From positions 11,001-75,000 of the forward strand of contig DGRE01000029.1 of the NCBI GenBank assembly GCA_002389905.1: 64,000 bases of DNA, given 5' to 3'. A program made the translations under genes and the position numbers. Of the stretch, positions 24,649 through 33,442 are shown piece after piece. Source of the DNA: Hungatella sp. UBA4396 (lineage in GTDB: Bacteria; Bacillota; Clostridia; Lachnospirales; Lachnospiraceae). The stretch's first letter is position 1. The number at the start of each line of letters is the position of its first letter. Below the pieces are notes generated by a model. The model saw nothing but the letters and a program-made list of their open reading frames with translations. It searched no databases and was not told the origin of the DNA.

Positions 24649-26985
24649 ATGAAAAATGAATTTGATGATGAATTAGACCGTGATAAGGTTGAAAAAAGCA
24701 GGCACGGTTCCCATTCAGAGCCAGATCCGTCCGATGCAGACTATTACCTGGATGACGATTATATAGATTCCGGAGAAAAGGAAGCGGACGTAAAAAACCA
24801 GACATCAGGCCGGAGAACCAGCCATTCCCAGACTGGACCGGAAGGCAGCCAGGCAATGTTCAGAGGGCAGGACTCCTCCAAAGCTGCGGCCCCCCGGAAC
24901 ACTTCCGGAAAGTCTCAGAACTCTGCCCGCCCGCGGCAGGGAGGAGGGCAGGAATTGTCCCGCTCCCAAACCGCAGCAGGCAGCATCCAGGGAATCGGAC
25001 GTTCCGGAGCGGTGTCAGGGATCGGCCAAGGCTCATCCCGTTCCAAAGGGCAGTCAGGACTCAGTCAGGGTGGCACCGGTTCCAAGAATTCAGCAGGAAA
25101 TGGTCAGGGAACGGCCCGTCCCCAGACACCATCCCGCTCCCAGACATCACCAGAAAGCGACCAGGAAGCAGCCCGTACCAAAGCCCAATCAGGAAATATT
25201 CAGGGAACAACCCGAACTCGGACCTCCGCAGCAAACAGCCAAGGCACAGCCCGCCCCCAGACACCATCCGGAATCGACCAGAACACATCACGCGTCAGGC
25301 CCCAGTCAGGAAACGGTCAGAGCACAGCCCGCTCCCAGGCATCATCAGGAATTGATCAGGGAACCATTCGCCTTCCGTTATCTTCAGGAAATGACTCCAG
25401 GGCGGCCCGTTTACAGTCTTCCGCAGAAGGAGGCAAAAACGCAGCCAGCCGGTCAGGAGCCCAGGCTGAAAAAAAGAAAAAAATCCGCCGCATCATAATT
25501 CTGGCCATTGCAGAGATATTCACTTTGGCCCTCATTTTCTCCTACGCCTATGTGTCAAGACTGATGAACTCCATTCAGCGCCCTGATGATTTTGATGAAA
25601 ATCAGGTTCGCAATGAAATCATGTCTCCGGAACAGAAAAAGCATATGACAGGCTACCGGACCATTGCAATATTCGGTGTTGACAGCCGGGATGGCAATGT
25701 GAATAAAGGTGCTAATGCAGACGTTATTATGATCTGCAACATCAACAGAGACACAGGAGAGATCCGTCTTGTATCCGTATTCCGTGATACATATTTAAAC
25801 ACCGGAGAAGGAAATGCATACAACAAGATCAATTCTGCCTATTCCACCGGCGGCGCTGCCCAGGCTCTTTCAGCTTTAAATAAGAACCTGGACATGGATA
25901 TCAGAGAATATGTCACCTTTAACTGGAAGTCCGTTGCCGATGGAATCAATATGCTTGGTGGTGTGGATATTGAACTCACCAAGGCAGAGTTCAGTCAAAT
26001 TAACGGTTATATTACAGAAACAGTGAAAAAAAGCGGAGTTCCATCCGTTCATTTAAAATCAGCAGGAATGAATCACTTAGATGGTGTTCAGGCAGTGGCC
26101 TATGCAAGACTTAGAAAAATGGACACTGACTACGCCAGAACAGAGCGCCAGCGCCTTATCATCGAGAAGACATTTGAAAAAGCAAAAAAAGCGGATTTAG
26201 GACTGCTTAACAGAATTCTTCTGATGGAAGTAGAACAGATAGGAACAAACCTGACCTTCAGCGATTTTACAGAATTAATTCTGGACATTAATAAATATCA
26301 TATCGGAGAAACGGGAGGCTTCCCATTTACCCGCGGAGAAATGACCATTGGAAAGAGAGGGGACTGCGTTGTTCCCCAAACCCTGGAAAGTAATGTGCAG
26401 GAACTTCACAAGCTCCTGTTTGACAAAGAAAATCATGAGCCATCTGATATGGTGAAAAAGATCAGTGCCAAAATTGCGGCTGATTCCGGTATGTATAAGA
26501 AAGGCTCCGGCGGAAGTGGAGAAACTACAAAGCAGACCACAGAAGCCGCAACAGAAGAAAAGACAAAAGCGACTTCAGAATCTTCTTCTGAAGGCACCAT
26601 TGGGGAAACTGATGAAAACGGCAAACCTATAAAGGGTACCGATCCTTCAGAAAGCAGCACCAGAGAAACAAAGCCTGGAGAAACAACAAAACCAGGAGAA
26701 ACCAAACCAACAGAGACGAAGCCGGGAGAGTCCGCTTCAGGTTCCAAAAAACCGGGAGAAACAAAGCCCGGGGAGACAAAACCATCTCCCACAGAAAGCT
26801 CCCCAGAGCCCACCACGGCTCCGGACGGCCCGGGAACAGCTCCCACCACAGGACCTGACGGTCCTACCGCACCGGAAACTACCTCAGGCGGTCCCGCCGG
26901 CCCAGGCGAAACTGCGCCTACTGCACCGGCCTCAACCACAGCCGGGAATTCTGATGTCCCCGTGGTATCGGCACCTCCGGTTTAA
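24649..26985 (+). CDS. LytR-CpsA-Psr (LCP) family glycopolymer ligase with long disordered arms
   Basis: 778 residues. Residues 1-275 are a low-complexity Gly/Ser/Gln/Arg/Thr-rich cytosolic arm made of degenerate ~17-residue repeats (SGNGQGTARPQTPSG-like). A basic stop (KKKKIRR) and one membrane helix follow at about 283-303. The extracellular LCP domain is at about 340-510: IAIFGVDSRDGNVNKGANAD, IRLVSVFRDTYL, NKINSAYSTGG and AYARLRKMDTDYARTERQR contain the conserved Asp/Arg residues. The tail from about 620 is Thr/Pro/Glu/Gly/Ser-rich with KPGET repeats. LCP enzymes move glycopolymers from lipid carrier to peptidoglycan, consistent with the sugar-transferase gene 33 nt upstream. The LCP core is typical; the arm lengths are not. 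Confidence 0.9.
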   Translation: MKNEFDDELDRDKVEKSRHGSHSEPDPSDADYYLDDDYIDSGEKEADVKNQTSGRRTSHSQTGPEGSQAMFRGQDSSKAAAPRNTSGKSQNSARPRQGGGQELSRSQTAAGSIQGIGRSGAVSGIGQGSSRSKGQSGLSQGGTGSKNSAGNGQGTARPQTPSRSQTSPESDQEAARTKAQSGNIQGTTRTRTSAANSQGTARPQTPSGIDQNTSRVRPQSGNGQSTARSQASSGIDQGTIRLPLSSGNDSRAARLQSSAEGGKNAASRSGAQAEKKKKIRRIIILAIAEIFTLALIFSYAYVSRLMNSIQRPDDFDENQVRNEIMSPEQKKHMTGYRTIAIFGVDSRDGNVNKGANADVIMICNINRDTGEIRLVSVFRDTYLNTGEGNAYNKINSAYSTGGAAQALSALNKNLDMDIREYVTFNWKSVADGINMLGGVDIELTKAEFSQINGYITETVKKSGVPSVHLKSAGMNHLDGVQAVAYARLRKMDTDYARTERQRLIIEKTFEKAKKADLGLLNRILLMEVEQIGTNLTFSDFTELILDINKYHIGETGGFPFTRGEMTIGKRGDCVVPQTLESNVQELHKLLFDKENHEPSDMVKKISAKIAADSGMYKKGSGGSGETTKQTTEAATEEKTKATSESSSEGTIGETDENGKPIKGTDPSESSTRETKPGETTKPGETKPTETKPGESASGSKKPGETKPGETKPSPTESSPEPTTAPDGPGTAPTTGPDGPTAPETTSGGPAGPGETAPTAPASTTAGNSDVPVVSAPPV

Positions 26986-26997
26986 TAGTAAAAGATT

Positions 26998-27051
26998 ACC
27001 CCGTAAAGATTCCTGTTTTGACAGGTATCTGATGCGGGGTTCTTTTATTTT
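26998..27051 (+). terminator. Rho-independent terminator after the LCP gene
   Basis: ACCCCG (26998-27003) pairs with CGGGGT (27035-27040). AGAT/ATCT and CCTG/CAGG inner stems complete the hairpin, and a T-rich tract follows to 27051. Confidence 0.8.
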
Positions 27052-27149
27052 CACATTTTTAATATATTTTTATCACAAATTGGTCACAATTCATTGATAA
27101 ACTTTCATTAACAAAGAAATACAAATATACATGAAAGGAGATTAAGCTT

Positions 27150-28565
27150 ATGTATAACGAAGAAGATAACAACAAAACAGGCGGCATGAATCCTGGAGAT
27201 TATAAAGAAGAAGCAATTACCACTAATTTTATTATGAGAGACCCTGACCCGGAGGAATCCAGACAATCCCGGGAGGTTCCCCACTATCAGGAATACCAGT
27301 ACCGCCAGACAGCACGGGAAAACTACTATTCAGAAGAACAGCCCAAAAGAAAGGGCGGTTTTGCAAAGAAGGCAGCCGGATTGGTGGCCGGAGCCCTGGT
27401 CTTTGGCGTAGTGGCCGGAGGAACCATGGTGGGAATCAACCTGGCGGCAGGTTCCTATGTCAATAAGAAATCCGTGGAGATCAGCAAGGTTGAAACCCTT
27501 CCTTCCGTAACCGCTCCCGAAGGAGCCAAACCCGCCAGCGCCGGAGGAAGTGCTTTTGCAGGAAATGATGTTTCTGCCATTGTGGATAGCTCCATGCCAT
27601 CAGTGGTTGCCATTACCAGCAAGGTCCTTTACGAGAGCCAGACCTGGTTCGGCCCTATGCAGAGAGAAGGAGTGGGCAGCGGTTCCGGATTTGTTGTGGG
27701 AAAGAATGACGAGGAGCTTTTGATTGTGACCAATAACCATGTGGTGCAGGGCGCAGACCAGTTAAAGGTTACATTTATTGACGAGACAGCCGTAGATGCA
27801 GCCATTAAGGGAACCGATGCGGACAGCGACTTAGCTGTCATTGCCATTCCTTTGAGCAATATTCCCGATGAAACTCTGAGCCAGATCGCCGTTGCCTCCC
27901 TTGGAAGCTCCGATGATTTAAAGGTAGGCCAGGGAGTGGTAGCCATCGGCAATGCCCTTGGTTACGGACAGTCCGTTACAGTAGGCTATGTCAGCGCGTT
28001 AAACCGTACCATCCAGACTGACGGAGGTCTCAATCAGGACTTAATCCAGACCGATGCGGCCATTAATCCGGGCAACAGCGGCGGCGCTCTTTTAAATATG
28101 CAGGGTCAGGTTATCGGCATTAACTCAGCCAAATATTCCTCCACAGATGTGGAAGGCATCGGCTATGCCATTCCCATTTCCAAGGCTCAGGATATTATTG
28201 ACAATCTGATGACAAAGAAGACCAGAACCCAGGTCACAAGTGATAAACAGGGTTATTTAGGAGTTCAGTGCAAGAATATTGACAGCGTCACAAGCCAGCA
28301 GCTTGGCATGCCTCAGGGCGTATTTATCTATAAGATTGTAGAAGGCGGAGCAGCCTCCAAATCCGATTTAAGGGAAAAGGACATCATTACCAAGTTTGAC
28401 GGCCAGAGCATCAGAACCTATGATGACCTGACCAATATGCTGAAATACTACGAGGGCGGAACCACTGTAACCCTTACGGTCCAGTCCCTTGAGAACGGCC
28501 AGTATGTAGAAAAAGAGATCAGCCTGGTTCTTGGAAGCAGACCCACTGAGACCTCTCAGCAGTAA
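27150..28565 (+). CDS. htrA: HtrA/DegP-like S1C serine protease with PDZ domain
   Basis: 471 residues; GAAAGGAGATT precedes the ATG. A charged cytosolic N-terminus of about 70 residues and a membrane anchor (AGLVAGALVFGVVAGGTMVG, about 75-95) lead to a trypsin-like domain. The catalytic triad is visible as His in VTNNHVVQG, Asp in DADSDLAVI and Ser in NPGNSGGALLN. A C-terminal PDZ domain follows (QGYLGVQCKNID ... DIITKFDGQSI). It acts in envelope protein quality control outside the membrane. Monocistronic between two terminators. Confidence 0.93.
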   Translation: MYNEEDNNKTGGMNPGDYKEEAITTNFIMRDPDPEESRQSREVPHYQEYQYRQTARENYYSEEQPKRKGGFAKKAAGLVAGALVFGVVAGGTMVGINLAAGSYVNKKSVEISKVETLPSVTAPEGAKPASAGGSAFAGNDVSAIVDSSMPSVVAITSKVLYESQTWFGPMQREGVGSGSGFVVGKNDEELLIVTNNHVVQGADQLKVTFIDETAVDAAIKGTDADSDLAVIAIPLSNIPDETLSQIAVASLGSSDDLKVGQGVVAIGNALGYGQSVTVGYVSALNRTIQTDGGLNQDLIQTDAAINPGNSGGALLNMQGQVIGINSAKYSSTDVEGIGYAIPISKAQDIIDNLMTKKTRTQVTSDKQGYLGVQCKNIDSVTSQQLGMPQGVFIYKIVEGGAASKSDLREKDIITKFDGQSIRTYDDLTNMLKYYEGGTTVTLTVQSLENGQYVEKEISLVLGSRPTETSQQ

Positions 28566-28614
28566 TGACAGACAAATAAAGGAATATATTAAGATCCACA
28601 ATCCGTTTATTTAA

Positions 28615-28653
28615 GGGTAGTACATGTAGAAATATATGTACTGCCCCTTTTTT
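28615..28653 (+). terminator. Terminator after htrA
   Basis: GGGTAGTACAT pairs with ATGTACTGCCC (one G-T pair) and is followed by CTTTTTT. Confidence 0.8.
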
Positions 28654-28855
28654 GGTGACAATTCAAGAAAAAAACTTACAAATCAGTAAAAAGCTGCAAA
28701 AAAACCGCTTGACTTTGAATAAGTAATGTAGTAGTCTCTTTATAGTATTAATAACTGTTATCAATTTTATATGATCGGGTCAAAAATTTGGTATCTCCGG
28801 CAAATCATGGCGGGAGAGCCATAAAGAAATTACACTTATGAGGGAGATTTATAAA

Positions 28856-30637
28856 ATGAAGAACATGAAGATAAAAGCAAAGCTGATTGTGAGTTTTTCC
28901 ATGGTAGTCCTGCTGTCCGTTATGGTGGGCATTGTCGGCATTTTTGGAATGCTGCGGATAAGTAAGGCGGGCACCAGGCTTTATGAGGAAAACCTTCTTG
29001 GGACTGAAGCAATGGGTGATATGAACAACGCCGTAACTTCGCTGCGTATGCATCTCAGATCTATGGCGATCTATGGGCCCCGCGACCCCCATTATACCGC
29101 CAGTGAACAGGCAATAAAGGAGATCACCGGCAAATTTGGAACCTATGAAGACAGTTATCAGGCAACCATATCCGACCAGGAGGATCAGAAAATATTCGAT
29201 CAGATCAAGTCCTTGTACAACGAGACTGTGCTGGGCCATGTAATTCCGGAGGTCAGCGCCGCCAGCGCAAAGAACGACATGGAAGGCGCCAAGGCGGCAC
29301 TGGATGCCTCCAGCGGTCATCTGGAGCAGTTAAGCGATCTCATCATGGACAGAGTGGAATATAACAGTCAGGACGCAAAGCAAATAGCGGCCGGCAACAC
29401 GAAATCAAGCTACACCATGATAATAGCTGAAGTCATCATACTTCTCCTTTCGGCGGCTATCGCCCTGACCCTTGGCCTGTACATAGCCAACCTTGTCAGC
29501 AAGCCCGCCGTATTTATGAAAGATGTGCTTTCCCGTATCGGCACCCAGGGAGATCTGGAGTTTTCTGACGCCGAGTACAGGCAGACCGAGGAATACGCCA
29601 AGATCAAGGATGAAATCGGTGAATCTGTAGAGATGCTTCTCACAATGGTACGCCGCCTCGTAACAGTGGGTACGGCTCTGGGCACGGTCGCCAGCGGCGA
29701 TCTGACCTCCGAGATGCCGCTGTTGTCAGAACGTGACACAATGGGGCTTTCGATCAACAAAATGGTCGCTAATCTCAATTCCATGTTTGGGGAAATAAAA
29801 ACCGCTTCGGAGCAGGTATCGTCCGGGGCGGGACAAGTGTCCCAGAGCGCTCAGGAATTGGCAACAGGCTCCAGCGAACAGGCCGCCGACGTCCAGGAGC
29901 TCACTGCCTCCGTCACTGAAGTGAGGCAGCAGGTGGATGAAAATGCGAAACGTTCTGAAAAGGCTCTGGAAAATTGCAACACGGCTGTGTCCCTGGTGGA
30001 CATCAGTATGGACTCCATGCGGCAAATGACGGAAGCAATGCAATCCATCGGCGAGAGCTCAAGAGATATTACCCGCGTCATCAAGGTGATCGATGATATT
30101 GCGTTCCAGACTAATATCCTGGCGCTGAACGCGGCAGTGGAGGCGGCACGGGCCGGTCAGCAAGGAAAGGGCTTTGCGGTGGTGGCTAACGAAGTGCGCA
30201 GTCTTGCCTCCAAGAGTGCGGAGGCTGCAAAAGAGACTGCAGGACTCATTGAGGGCAGCACACAGCGCGTGAACGAAGGCAGCCGGATTATGGAAAAAAC
30301 CAATGAAAGCCTGCACGCCGTGAGCGTGACCACAAAGGAAAATGCGGATATTATCAGGGAGATGTCAAAATCCCTGGAGAACCAGTTGTCCTCTATCGTT
30401 GAAATTAACCGGGGAATGGATCAGATTTCCTCCGTGATACAGGCAAATTCCGCCACCGCCGAGCAGTCTGCCTCTGCTTCTGAGGAGATGTCGGCGCAGG
30501 CAGTTCTGATGAACGGCATTGTTGAGCAGTTCAAACTGAGACAATCCGATTATAGTGAAGCCTATGCCTTTGAACAGAGCAGCCCGGCACCCGCTCCTTC
30601 CTATGGAGGCTTTTCCATGGCCTTTGGCAAGTATTAA
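28856..30637 (+). CDS. Methyl-accepting chemotaxis protein
   Basis: 593 residues from ATG 28856 (GAGGGAGA upstream; the in-frame ATG at 28838 overlaps the ribosome site). Transmembrane helix 1 is at about 10-32. A four-helix-bundle type periplasmic sensor domain spans about 35-185 with helix 2 near 190-212. A HAMP-like linker and the long cytoplasmic coiled coil follow. The highly conserved hairpin tip IAFQTNILALNAAVEAARAG is intact around residue 425. The C-terminus lacks a clear CheR-binding pentapeptide. Codon use is more G/C-ending than in flanking genes, which hints at transfer. No other chemotaxis genes are in the window, so it must feed a distant CheA. Confidence 0.92.
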   Translation: MKNMKIKAKLIVSFSMVVLLSVMVGIVGIFGMLRISKAGTRLYEENLLGTEAMGDMNNAVTSLRMHLRSMAIYGPRDPHYTASEQAIKEITGKFGTYEDSYQATISDQEDQKIFDQIKSLYNETVLGHVIPEVSAASAKNDMEGAKAALDASSGHLEQLSDLIMDRVEYNSQDAKQIAAGNTKSSYTMIIAEVIILLLSAAIALTLGLYIANLVSKPAVFMKDVLSRIGTQGDLEFSDAEYRQTEEYAKIKDEIGESVEMLLTMVRRLVTVGTALGTVASGDLTSEMPLLSERDTMGLSINKMVANLNSMFGEIKTASEQVSSGAGQVSQSAQELATGSSEQAADVQELTASVTEVRQQVDENAKRSEKALENCNTAVSLVDISMDSMRQMTEAMQSIGESSRDITRVIKVIDDIAFQTNILALNAAVEAARAGQQGKGFAVVANEVRSLASKSAEAAKETAGLIEGSTQRVNEGSRIMEKTNESLHAVSVTTKENADIIREMSKSLENQLSSIVEINRGMDQISSVIQANSATAEQSASASEEMSAQAVLMNGIVEQFKLRQSDYSEAYAFEQSSPAPAPSYGGFSMAFGKY

Positions 30638-30652
30638 TCAAAGACAGTCCTT

Positions 30653-30684
30653 AGCCTGCCGAATGTTCGGCGGGCTTTTTTTTT
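30653..30684 (+). terminator. Terminator after the chemotaxis receptor gene
   Basis: AGCCTGCCGAA pairs with TTCGGCGGGCT, followed by a run of nine T. Confidence 0.85.
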
Positions 30685-30760
30685 GGTTTATGTTAACCTT
30701 GGACCAAGAGTGAAGTGTAACGCAGTACTGATTAAAAAAGTCTAAAGTGCCTGGCAATAC

Positions 30761-30789
30761 TTGTACATGACTCTTAAATGATTTATAAT
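30761..30789 (+). promoter_or_regulatory. Sigma-A promoter of clpX
   Basis: TTGTAC (30761-30766), 17-nt spacer, perfect TATAAT (30784-30789), about 45 nt upstream of the clpX start. Confidence 0.7.
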
Positions 30790-30834
30790 AGTTTGGTACA
30801 CAGTTGATTATGATACACAAAAGGAGATTATAGT

Positions 30835-32265
30835 TTGGACGATAAATATATTCCGTCGGAGAAGGAAGAGAGCAAAGCAGCTTCTGTCTCAGACGGTGAT
30901 AAAAAGAAAAAAGAGGATGAGGAATACGAAAAAGTCTGTTACGTCTGCCGGAGGCCGGAGCATGTGGCAGGCCCCATGGTTTCCATGCCGGTGGGCATGA
31001 ATTTATGCCATGACTGTATGCAGAAGGCCTTTGATTCCGTAAGTCAGGGAGGATTTGACCTATCAAAGATCCAGAACATGCCTTACATGAATTTAAACTT
31101 AAGTGATTTGGGGAACATAAACCCTCAGGATATAGAGATACCAAACAGGCAGAAGATCAAAAAGAAAACAGCCAAGGAGCCAAAATTTGAACTGGACCGG
31201 AAGGACATACCTGCCCCCCATGTCATCAAGCAGAAGCTGGACGATTATATCATCGGCCAGGAGCAGGCAAAAAAAGTGATTTCCGTAGCAGTTTATAATC
31301 ACTATAAACGGGTTTACCTTTCTGACGGCCAGAAGGAAGCAGAAGGAGATGTGCAGATTGAAAAATCCAACATCCTGATGATCGGTCCCACAGGCAGCGG
31401 AAAGACCTATCTGGTGAAAACCCTGGCAAAGCTTTTAGACGTACCCCTGGCTATCGCCGATGCCACCTCCTTAACAGAGGCAGGCTACATAGGCGATGAC
31501 ATTGAAAGCGTCATATCCAAGCTCTTATCCGCAGCAGGCAATGATGTGGACAAGGCCGAGCGGGGCATTGTATTCATCGATGAAATCGATAAGATTGCCA
31601 AGAAAAAGAGCACCAGCAGCAGGGATGTGAGCGGGGAGTCGGTCCAGCAGGAGCTTTTAAAGCTTCTGGAGGGCAGTACAGTAGAGGTGCCCGTAGGCTC
31701 CAACCAGAAAAATGCATTAACCCCCATGACCTCTGTCAGCACGGAAAACATCCTGTTCATCTGCGGCGGCGCCTTCCCTGATATGGAAGACATCATAAAG
31801 GAAAGGCTGAAGGAAAAGTCCTCCATAGGATTTTCCGCAGAGCTAAAGGATGAGCATGAGAAGGATTCCAATATCCTGACAAAGGTGACCAATGAAGACT
31901 TGAGAAAGTTCGGCATGATTCCTGAGTTTTTAGGCCGCCTTCCCATAACCGTGACCCTGGAGTCTTTAGGCAGGGATTTGATGATCCGGGTCTTAAAAGA
32001 ACCGAAAAACGCCATTTTAAAGCAGTATAAAAAGCTTTTGGAGATGGATGAGGTCAACCTGGTATTTGAGGATGAAGCCCTGGAGTGGATCGCAGAAGAG
32101 GCCCTTAAGAAAAAGACGGGAGCCAGAGCCTTGCGGGCCATTATCGAAAGCTTTATGCTGGATATCATGTATGAGATTCCCAAGGATGCCAATATCGGTT
32201 CGGTAGTTATAACGAGAGCTTACCTTGATAAAAACGGAGGGCCTTTTATTCAAATGCGAGGTTGA
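30835..32265 (+). CDS. clpX: ATP-dependent Clp protease ATP-binding subunit ClpX
   Basis: 476 residues from a TTG start preceded by AAAGGAGATT. An acidic 30-residue extension precedes the zinc-binding domain (CYVCRR ... NLCHDCMQ, four Cys). The AAA+ core has Walker A GPTGSGKT, Walker B IVFIDEIDKI, and sensor and arginine-finger elements (IPEFLGRLPITVTLE, GARALRAIIE). ClpX unfolds substrates for ClpP. It is longer than the usual ~420 residues because of the N-terminal extension and a long linker after the zinc domain. clpP and lon are not adjacent, and lspA follows 64 nt downstream instead. Confidence 0.93.
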   Translation: MDDKYIPSEKEESKAASVSDGDKKKKEDEEYEKVCYVCRRPEHVAGPMVSMPVGMNLCHDCMQKAFDSVSQGGFDLSKIQNMPYMNLNLSDLGNINPQDIEIPNRQKIKKKTAKEPKFELDRKDIPAPHVIKQKLDDYIIGQEQAKKVISVAVYNHYKRVYLSDGQKEAEGDVQIEKSNILMIGPTGSGKTYLVKTLAKLLDVPLAIADATSLTEAGYIGDDIESVISKLLSAAGNDVDKAERGIVFIDEIDKIAKKKSTSSRDVSGESVQQELLKLLEGSTVEVPVGSNQKNALTPMTSVSTENILFICGGAFPDMEDIIKERLKEKSSIGFSAELKDEHEKDSNILTKVTNEDLRKFGMIPEFLGRLPITVTLESLGRDLMIRVLKEPKNAILKQYKKLLEMDEVNLVFEDEALEWIAEEALKKKTGARALRAIIESFMLDIMYEIPKDANIGSVVITRAYLDKNGGPFIQMRG

Positions 32266-32329
32266 TTGCCAATGTAAAGGATAAAAGTAAGGGTAAGGTG
32301 GAGATAATAGAAACAAAAGGAGGGATTTT

Positions 32330-32797
32330 ATGATATATATGGGTCTTACCGCATTGCTGGCAGCCCTGGATCTTTTTATAAAAAATGCCATTGAGGAACA
32401 GGATGGAGATGATTTTCCAAAAGAGCTGGAGGGGAGCAAGGGAAAGATTTTGCTTCATAAGAGTCACAATGCCGGTTTTCCTTTTGGCTATTTAAAAGAA
32501 AAACAATCTCTTGTACAGATGATTCCTCTTGCAGTGGCTTCCTTTGTGGCAGGAATACAGGTCTGTCTGCTTCAAGGAAAAGGAAGACATGCGGAAAAGC
32601 TGGCTCTGTCCCTTATTTTGGGCGGTGCCGCCAGCAATTTATATGACAGGCTGGTTCGCAGCTATGTGGTGGATTATTTCAGCCTCCAGTATGGAAGGCT
32701 GAAAAAGGTTATATTTAATTTGGGAGATATCTTTATCTTTCTGGGAGCTGCCATTTTTACAGTAGTGGAAGTAATCCGGGCATTTAAAGATCGATAA
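32330..32797 (+). CDS. lspA: Signal peptidase II (LspA family)
   Basis: 155-residue membrane protein; GGAGGG precedes the ATG. Four hydrophobic segments are visible. The catalytic aspartates are in ASNLYDRLVRSYVVDYF and FNLGDIFIFLGA, corresponding to the NxxDR and FNxAD motifs. It cleaves prolipoprotein signal peptides. It is divergent from the usual sequence: the N-terminal half carries a charged loop (EEQDGDDFPKELEGSKGK) and HNAGFPFGY in place of the usual N-x-GAAFG motif. A specialised paralogue is possible. Confidence 0.82.
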   Translation: MIYMGLTALLAALDLFIKNAIEEQDGDDFPKELEGSKGKILLHKSHNAGFPFGYLKEKQSLVQMIPLAVASFVAGIQVCLLQGKGRHAEKLALSLILGGAASNLYDRLVRSYVVDYFSLQYGRLKKVIFNLGDIFIFLGAAIFTVVEVIRAFKDR

Positions 32798-32798
32798 C

Positions 32799-32843
32799 AT
32801 CAGGCGGCGTAGGCAAACTATGCCGCCTGATTTTTTTTTTTTT
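32799..32843 (+). terminator. Terminator after lspA
   Basis: ATCAGGCGGC (32799-32808) pairs perfectly with GCCGCCTGAT (32822-32831), followed by a run of twelve T. Confidence 0.9.
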
Positions 32844-32947
32844 AAATAAAAAGGTGATTTCTCTATATAATTATTATATTTTATTAAAGCTCCTTCACTA
32901 TGATACAAACACATACAAATAAAAAGTTCCACAAATAATAAAAACTG

Positions 32948-32976
32948 TTGCAAATTATCTCTACATAGTGTAACAT
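32948..32976 (+). promoter_or_regulatory. Promoter of the MarR-pirin-nitroreductase unit
   Basis: TTGCAA (32948-32953) and TAACAT (32971-32976) with a 17-nt spacer. The -10 box lies in the spacer of the long palindrome at 32954-32995, whose arms cover the spacer and start-site regions. Confidence 0.65.
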
Positions 32977-32995
32977 ATATCTATGTAGAGATAAT
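32954..32995. promoter_or_regulatory. Perfect 15+15 bp inverted repeat, probable MarR operator
   Basis: ATTATCTCTACATAG (32954-32968) and its exact complement (32981-32995) are separated by 12 nt. The repeat spans the promoter spacer to just upstream of the ribosome site, so a bound MarR dimer would block RNA polymerase. This predicts autorepression. Confidence 0.75.
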
Positions 32996-33007
32996 GGAGG
33001 AGGAGAG

Positions 33008-33442
33008 ATGGCAAAGAAGGAGCTGAAGATATTAATTGGCCTCCATCGGGCTGTCAATTACATTGACCGGCAGTCGGTTCGGATTTTCTCAGAGTACCAG
33101 CTTACTATGGGACAATTTGCAGTGCTGGAGGCATTGTACCACAAAGGAGATATGACTGTGGGCCAGGTCCAGGAAAAGATACTGAGTTCCAGTGGAACCA
33201 TTCCTCTTATTGTAAATAACCTTGAAAAAAGAGGATACCTGGTAAGAAAAACAGACAGCAAGGACAAAAGGCGGTGCATTTTGCACATTACGGAACAGGG
33301 GCAGGAGCTGATTGGTCAGGTCTATCCCCGGAATGAGGCCAGGATTATAGAGTTAATGTCGGGTTGGACGGAAGAAGAAAAAGAACAGTTGACTGCTTTA
33401 TTAAAAAAATTTGGAGAGAAAAAACATGGAGAGGACAATTAA
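33008..33442 (+). CDS. MarR family transcriptional regulator
   Basis: 144 residues; GGAGGAGGAG precedes the ATG. The winged helix is clear: LTMGQFAVLEALYHKGDMTV, then VQEKILSSSGTIPLIVNNLE (recognition helix), then GYLVRKTDSKDKRRCILHIT (wing with the DxRDxR-like motif). It is the first gene of an operon with a pirin and a nitroreductase, which suggests a sensor of phenolic or electrophilic/oxidative compounds. The last 17 nt overlap the pirin gene. The palindrome in its promoter is the likely autoregulatory site. Confidence 0.9.
   Translation: MAKKELKILIGLHRAVNYIDRQSVRIFSEYQLTMGQFAVLEALYHKGDMTVGQVQEKILSSSGTIPLIVNNLEKRGYLVRKTDSKDKRRCILHITEQGQELIGQVYPRNEARIIELMSGWTEEEKEQLTALLKKFGEKKHGEDN

Noticed and set aside
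24900..25400. Repetitive DNA resembling a short repeat array
   Set aside because: Units are degenerate, coding, in frame and of uneven length; they are LCP low-complexity repeats, not a CRISPR array.
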